Shown here: positions 35,030-37,947 of the stretch, piece by piece
How positions within the stretch are numbered: the stretch's first letter is position 1
Layout of the letters: the number at the start of each line of letters is the position of its first letter
Origin: Pseudomonadota bacterium
GTDB lineage: Bacteria; Myxococcota_A; UBA796; SXON01
DNA length: 37,947 bases
Assembly: GCA_030684355.1 (NCBI GenBank)
Contig: JAUXTN010000258.1
Coordinates: forward strand, 1-37,947
Direction: 5' to 3'
Translations under genes and position numbers: made by a program
Notes under the pieces: model-generated
Databases searched by the model: none
What the model was told of the DNA's origin: nothing
Seen by the model: only the letters and a program-made list of their open reading frames with translations

Positions 35030-36865
35030 ATGACCGACACCCTCCCGTTCCAAGCCGAGGTCCAACAACTGTTGGAGCTCGTCGTCCACTCCCTGTACTC
35101 GGACCGGGAGATCTTCCTCCGCGAGCTCGTCTCCAACGCGTCCGACGCGCTCGACCGCGCCCGCTTCGCGGCCTTGCAGCGCAACGATCTGCGCGCGGCC
35201 GACGGCGAGCCCGCCATCACGCTGAAGGTGGACAAGGAGAAGGGCACGATCACCGTGTCCGACAACGGCATCGGCCTCACGCGCGAGCAGGCCATCGAGC
35301 ACCTCGGCACGATCGCGCGCTCGGGCACCAAGGCGTTCGCGAAGGCGCTCAAGGAGCGCGGCACCTCCGCCGAGGGCCTCATCGGGCAATTCGGCGTGGG
35401 CTTCTACGCGAGCTTCATGGTCGCCCACCGGGTCGAGGTCCAGACGCTCTCCGCCGAGCCGGACGCCGAGCCCGTCTACTGGGCCTCCGAGGGCACCGGC
35501 ACCTTCTCGGTCGACGCCGGCACGCGCACCACGCGCGGCACCGACGTGGTCCTCCACCTGAAGTCCGAGGCGGTGGAGTACCTCGACGAGGACCGCCTCC
35601 GCGAGGTCGTCGCCCGCCACTCCGACTTCGTGCAGTACGGCGTCTTCCTCAACGACGAGCGGATCAACAAGTCGACCGCGCTCTGGGCGCGCAACCCGCA
35701 AGAGGTGTCGAAGGAGGACTACCAGGAGTTCTACAAGCACATCGCGGGCGACTACCAGGATCCCCTCGCGTGGACCCACTTCCGCAGCGAGGCTCCGCTC
35801 GAGTTCTCCGCGGTGCTCTTCTTCCCGCCGAAGCGCCCGTTCGACCTCGACCAGCCCGACGTGAAGCGCGGCCTGCGCCTCTACCAGCAGCGCGTGATGG
35901 TGCTGGAGCACGCCGAGGCGTTCCTGCCCCGGTACCTGCGCTTCGCCCGCGGCGTGGTGGACGCGCCCGAGGTCTCCCTCAACATGAGCCGCGAGATCCT
36001 CCAGAACACGCCGGTGATCAACGCGATCCGCAAGCAGATCGTGAAGCGCCTGCTGCGGCGCCTCAAGGAGATCGGCCGCGAGGATCCGGCGACGTACCGC
36101 ACGTTCTGGGAGAACTTCGGCGCGACCCTCAAGGAGGGCATCGCCGAGGACAGCGACAACAAGGACGTGCTGACGCCGCTCCTGCGCTTCCGCACGACGG
36201 AGACGACGGACGAGGAGCCCTGGCGCGACCTCGCCACGATCAAGGCCAACCTGAAGGAAGGCCAGGACGCGATCTGGTACATCACCGGCCAGGATCTCGA
36301 GCGGATGCGGACGAGCCCCCAGCTCGAGCGCTTCCGGAAGAAGGGCTGGGAGGTCATCCTCCTCTCCGACCCGGTCGACGAGTGGGTGGTCATGAACCTC
36401 ACCGAGTTCGACGGCACCCCGCTCAAGAGCGTGGCCCGCGGCGACCTCGAGGACGAGAACGACCCGATCGCCGAGGAGGCCCGCAAGCAGGCAGAGCCGT
36501 TCACCACCTGGCTCGGCGGGCTGCTCACGGGCTCCGTGTCGAGCGTGCGGCCGAGCAAGCGCCTGACCGACAGCCCCGCCGTGCTGGTGGACTCCGATTG
36601 GGGCGTGAGCGCCAACCTGGAGCGCATCCTGCGCGCCGCCCGGCAGGAGGGCCCCAAGGCCCAGCGCATCCTCGAGGTGAACCCCGAGCACCCGCTCGTG
36701 AAGAAGCTCGTCGCCCTGCACCACGACGGAAAGACCGAGGCCGCCGAGCCGCTCGCGCGGCTCCTGCTCGACTACGCCAAGATCGCCGAGGGCCAGGTGG
36801 ACGACGCCGCCGGGTTCAGCAAGCGGCTGTCCGCGCTCATGGAGCAGGCGGGCCAAGGGCTGTAG
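35030..36865 (+). CDS. htpG: Hsp90-family chaperone HtpG
   Basis: ATP-dependent cytosolic chaperone. 611 aa, the usual bacterial length. The GHKL ATPase domain shows LRELVSNASDALDRARF (the E and N for catalysis and Mg), DNGIGLTREQ and GQFGVGFYAS; SLNMSREILQ is in the middle domain. ATG 35030 has GGAG upstream; the open frame from 35006 adds MPRHTETT without reason. The next 3' feature is a perfect hairpin. Confidence 0.97.
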   Translation: MTDTLPFQAEVQQLLELVVHSLYSDREIFLRELVSNASDALDRARFAALQRNDLRAADGEPAITLKVDKEKGTITVSDNGIGLTREQAIEHLGTIARSGTKAFAKALKERGTSAEGLIGQFGVGFYASFMVAHRVEVQTLSAEPDAEPVYWASEGTGTFSVDAGTRTTRGTDVVLHLKSEAVEYLDEDRLREVVARHSDFVQYGVFLNDERINKSTALWARNPQEVSKEDYQEFYKHIAGDYQDPLAWTHFRSEAPLEFSAVLFFPPKRPFDLDQPDVKRGLRLYQQRVMVLEHAEAFLPRYLRFARGVVDAPEVSLNMSREILQNTPVINAIRKQIVKRLLRRLKEIGREDPATYRTFWENFGATLKEGIAEDSDNKDVLTPLLRFRTTETTDEEPWRDLATIKANLKEGQDAIWYITGQDLERMRTSPQLERFRKKGWEVILLSDPVDEWVVMNLTEFDGTPLKSVARGDLEDENDPIAEEARKQAEPFTTWLGGLLTGSVSSVRPSKRLTDSPAVLVDSDWGVSANLERILRAARQEGPKAQRILEVNPEHPLVKKLVALHHDGKTEAAEPLARLLLDYAKIAEGQVDDAAGFSKRLSALMEQAGQGL

Positions 36866-36873
36866 GCATCGAA

Positions 36874-36913
36874 GGGAGCGACCGGGCCCGGATCCGAGGG
36901 CCCGGTCGCTCCC
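36874..36913. terminator. Perfect 16-bp hairpin after htpG
   Basis: GGGAGCGACCGGGCCC (36874-36889) pairs exactly with 36898-36913, 8-nt loop GGATCCGA. It begins 9 bp after the htpG stop between convergent genes. Neither side has a U-run, so it may be a transcript-stabilising or bidirectional end rather than a standard terminator. Confidence 0.6.
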
Positions 36914-36973
36914 TCGGCGCCTCGTGGGCGCGCGCGGGGCGGGCCGACGGGCGAAAGGCAGCTTCGACCCCGA

Positions 36974-37309
36974 TTACTTGACGTCCTCCGGCTTCCAGGT
37001 CCCCGCGCCCCCGTGCTCCGGCACGAGGCGGACCTCGATCGCGCGCGGCGGCAGGAGCGGCAGGCGGAACTCGAGGGTGCGGTAGCCGGTCCGCTCGACC
37101 GTCACGCGCCGCGGGCCGAAGGCGCGCACGGGGAGGTCGAGTGGGGCCACGCCCACGCGCTCGCCGGCCACGCTCACGTAGGCGCCCGCGGGATCGCAGG
37201 AGAGCGGGACCTTGTGCATGCAGCCGCCGCCGAGCCCCAGCATGCCGAGGACGAGGCCGACCCGCGCCGAGGCGACGACGGACGGCGAGGGGCGCGCGAC
37301 GCGAGACAT
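36974..37309 (-). CDS. Small lipoprotein with PEGA domain
   Basis: 111 aa. Basic N-tail, hydrophobic stretch and lipobox Cys30 (LGMLGLGGGC). The rest is a PEGA-type beta domain (VPLSCDPAGAYVSVAGERVG ... VTVERTGYRTLEFRLP), the same fold as in the tail of the kinase at 15181..17100. Convergent with htpG and divergent, with a 20-bp gap, from the next lipoprotein gene, leaving almost no room for two separate promoters. Confidence 0.82.
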   Translation of the reverse strand: MSRVARPSPSVVASARVGLVLGMLGLGGGCMHKVPLSCDPAGAYVSVAGERVGVAPLDLPVRAFGPRRVTVERTGYRTLEFRLPLLPPRAIEVRLVPEHGGAGTWKPEDVK

Positions 37310-37329
37310 GGGGCGATATATCCGCGGCG

Positions 37330-37770
37330 ATGCGCATTGCCCTCCCGCTCCTCCTCCTCGTGACCGCGTGCAGCCCCGCCGTGCGGCTGAAGATGAAGGA
37401 GCGCCGCGACACGAACACGCTCGGGAGCGCCGCGGAGGCCTACTGGCTCGCCGTGCGGTGGAACGATCCCAACGGCGCCGCGAGCTTCCTGGAGACGCCC
37501 GAGGAGAAGCTGCGCCTGGGGCGGCTCCTCGCCGACCCGAAGCTGCGCCTCACGGATGTGTCCGTCGTGCAGGTGGTGGTGGGCGACGAGCTGCCGGAGG
37601 AGCGGGAGCCGGAGACCCGCGAAGGCGTCGCCGTCGTGCGGATCGAGGCGTACGACATCCGCCGGGGCAAGGTGGACGTCGTGACCCTCGAGCAGCACTG
37701 GGTGCGCACCGCGCACACCTGGACCGTGGATGCCGCGCAGTCGCCCGTGGGGACTGATCGACCCTGGTAG
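37330..37770 (+). CDS. Small lipoprotein of unknown function
   Basis: 146 aa. Signal peptide MRIALPLLLLVTAC with lipobox Cys14. The mature part has a helix near AAEAYWLAVRWNDPNGAASFL, then a beta-rich half ending EQHWVRTAHTWTVDAA. This order (helix with Tyr/Trp, then curved strands with VVRIEAYDIRRGKVDVVTL) recalls an NTF2/SnoaL-like lipoprotein fold, but I do not assign it. The gene pairs divergently with the PEGA lipoprotein gene. Confidence 0.75.
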   Translation: MRIALPLLLLVTACSPAVRLKMKERRDTNTLGSAAEAYWLAVRWNDPNGAASFLETPEEKLRLGRLLADPKLRLTDVSVVQVVVGDELPEEREPETREGVAVVRIEAYDIRRGKVDVVTLEQHWVRTAHTWTVDAAQSPVGTDRPW

Positions 37771-37792
37771 GCAGGAGAGGCGCGGGCCGGTA

Positions 37793-37947
37793 GCGTGGAC
37801 CGTGCGCCCCGCAGGCGTGGACCGTGCGCCCGGCATGCGCGGACCGGGGCGCCCCCGCAGGCGTGGACCGGGCGCCCCGCAGGCCCGGACCGGGGCCCCC
37901 CGCAGACGCGACCGGGCGCCCCGCAGGCCCGGACCGGGGCCCCCCGC
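37793..37947. repeat. GC-rich ~22-bp tandem repeat running off the window
   Basis: Seven adjoining units of 21-24 bp (starts at 37793, 37815, 37837, 37861, 37883, 37906 and 37927), consensus GCGTGGACCGGGCGCCCCGCAG. Later units alternate between a GCGTGGACC-type and a GCCCGGACC-type, hinting at a ~44-bp higher-order unit. No open frame with protein-like composition runs through it. No spacer sequence, so not CRISPR. Confidence 0.85.

Noticed and set aside
32307..35033. A 900-codon plus-strand open frame opposite gyrA
   Set aside because: gyrA on the minus strand is certain; the opposite frame is a codon shadow.
37793..37947. The terminal repeats as a CRISPR array
   Set aside because: Units adjoin directly with no spacers and diverge from each other; this is a simple tandem repeat.

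Overview
The window is a high-GC, gene-dense piece of a bacterial chromosome, most likely from a member of the Myxococcota or a nearby deltaproteobacterial lineage. Four signs point there: a secreted protein with MopE-type metal-binding repeats that ends in a MYXO-CTERM-like tail (20847..22400), a PEGA-tailed Ser/Thr kinase with the HRDISPAN catalytic loop (15181..17100), many lipoproteins, and an atpZ-atpI-atpB-atpE cluster with no F1 genes beside it. This placement is inference from families; no rRNA or tRNA gene was seen. Starts are often GTG or TTG (one probably CTG), and neighbouring genes often overlap by ATGA or GTGA.

Layout. 1-3235 (minus): a glycosyltransferase cut by the window edge and a PEP-utiliser/rifampicin-phosphotransferase-like enzyme. 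3320-4939 (plus): proline-catabolic P5C dehydrogenase. 4971-9712 (plus): a strong promoter and a ~220-nt leader, then an XPB-type helicase, its helicase-associated partner (poly-Arg/RGG N-terminus, WYL-like C-terminus) and xseB, together a DNA-repair unit. 9780-14198 (plus): TonB, ExbB, ExbD and ExbD, followed in a compact series by a truncated haemoglobin, a peroxiredoxin fold without the usual cysteine, and a lipoprotein with a CBM9-like domain. 14222-17100 (minus): a DPPR-synthase-type UbiA prenyltransferase and the PEGA kinase. 17366-17950 (plus): an Ig-like lipoprotein with its own terminator.

18109-22458 (minus) is a complete three-gene cell-surface unit with promoter and terminator: a lamin-tail/MopE/MYXO-CTERM-like protein, an OmpA protein with thrombospondin-type-3 calcium repeats, and a discoidin-like protein. 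22584-29119 (minus) is a seven-gene glycan cassette: a secreted protein with a LecA-like domain, an SGNH hydrolase, a GT2 enzyme, a DegT-fold enzyme in which His replaces the PLP lysine (as in 3-dehydratases such as ColD and RfbH), two NAD-dependent sugar epimerase/reductases (one Fcl-like) and a two-domain lipoprotein. The two units together look like a surface glycan and adhesion region and are the most novel part of the window.

29201-31125 (minus) holds the F0 genes; 31122-34916 (minus) gyrA, a TPR membrane protein and a nuclease-like lipoprotein; 35030-36865 (plus) htpG. Two small divergent lipoprotein genes follow, and the window ends in a GC-rich ~22-bp tandem repeat running off the edge.
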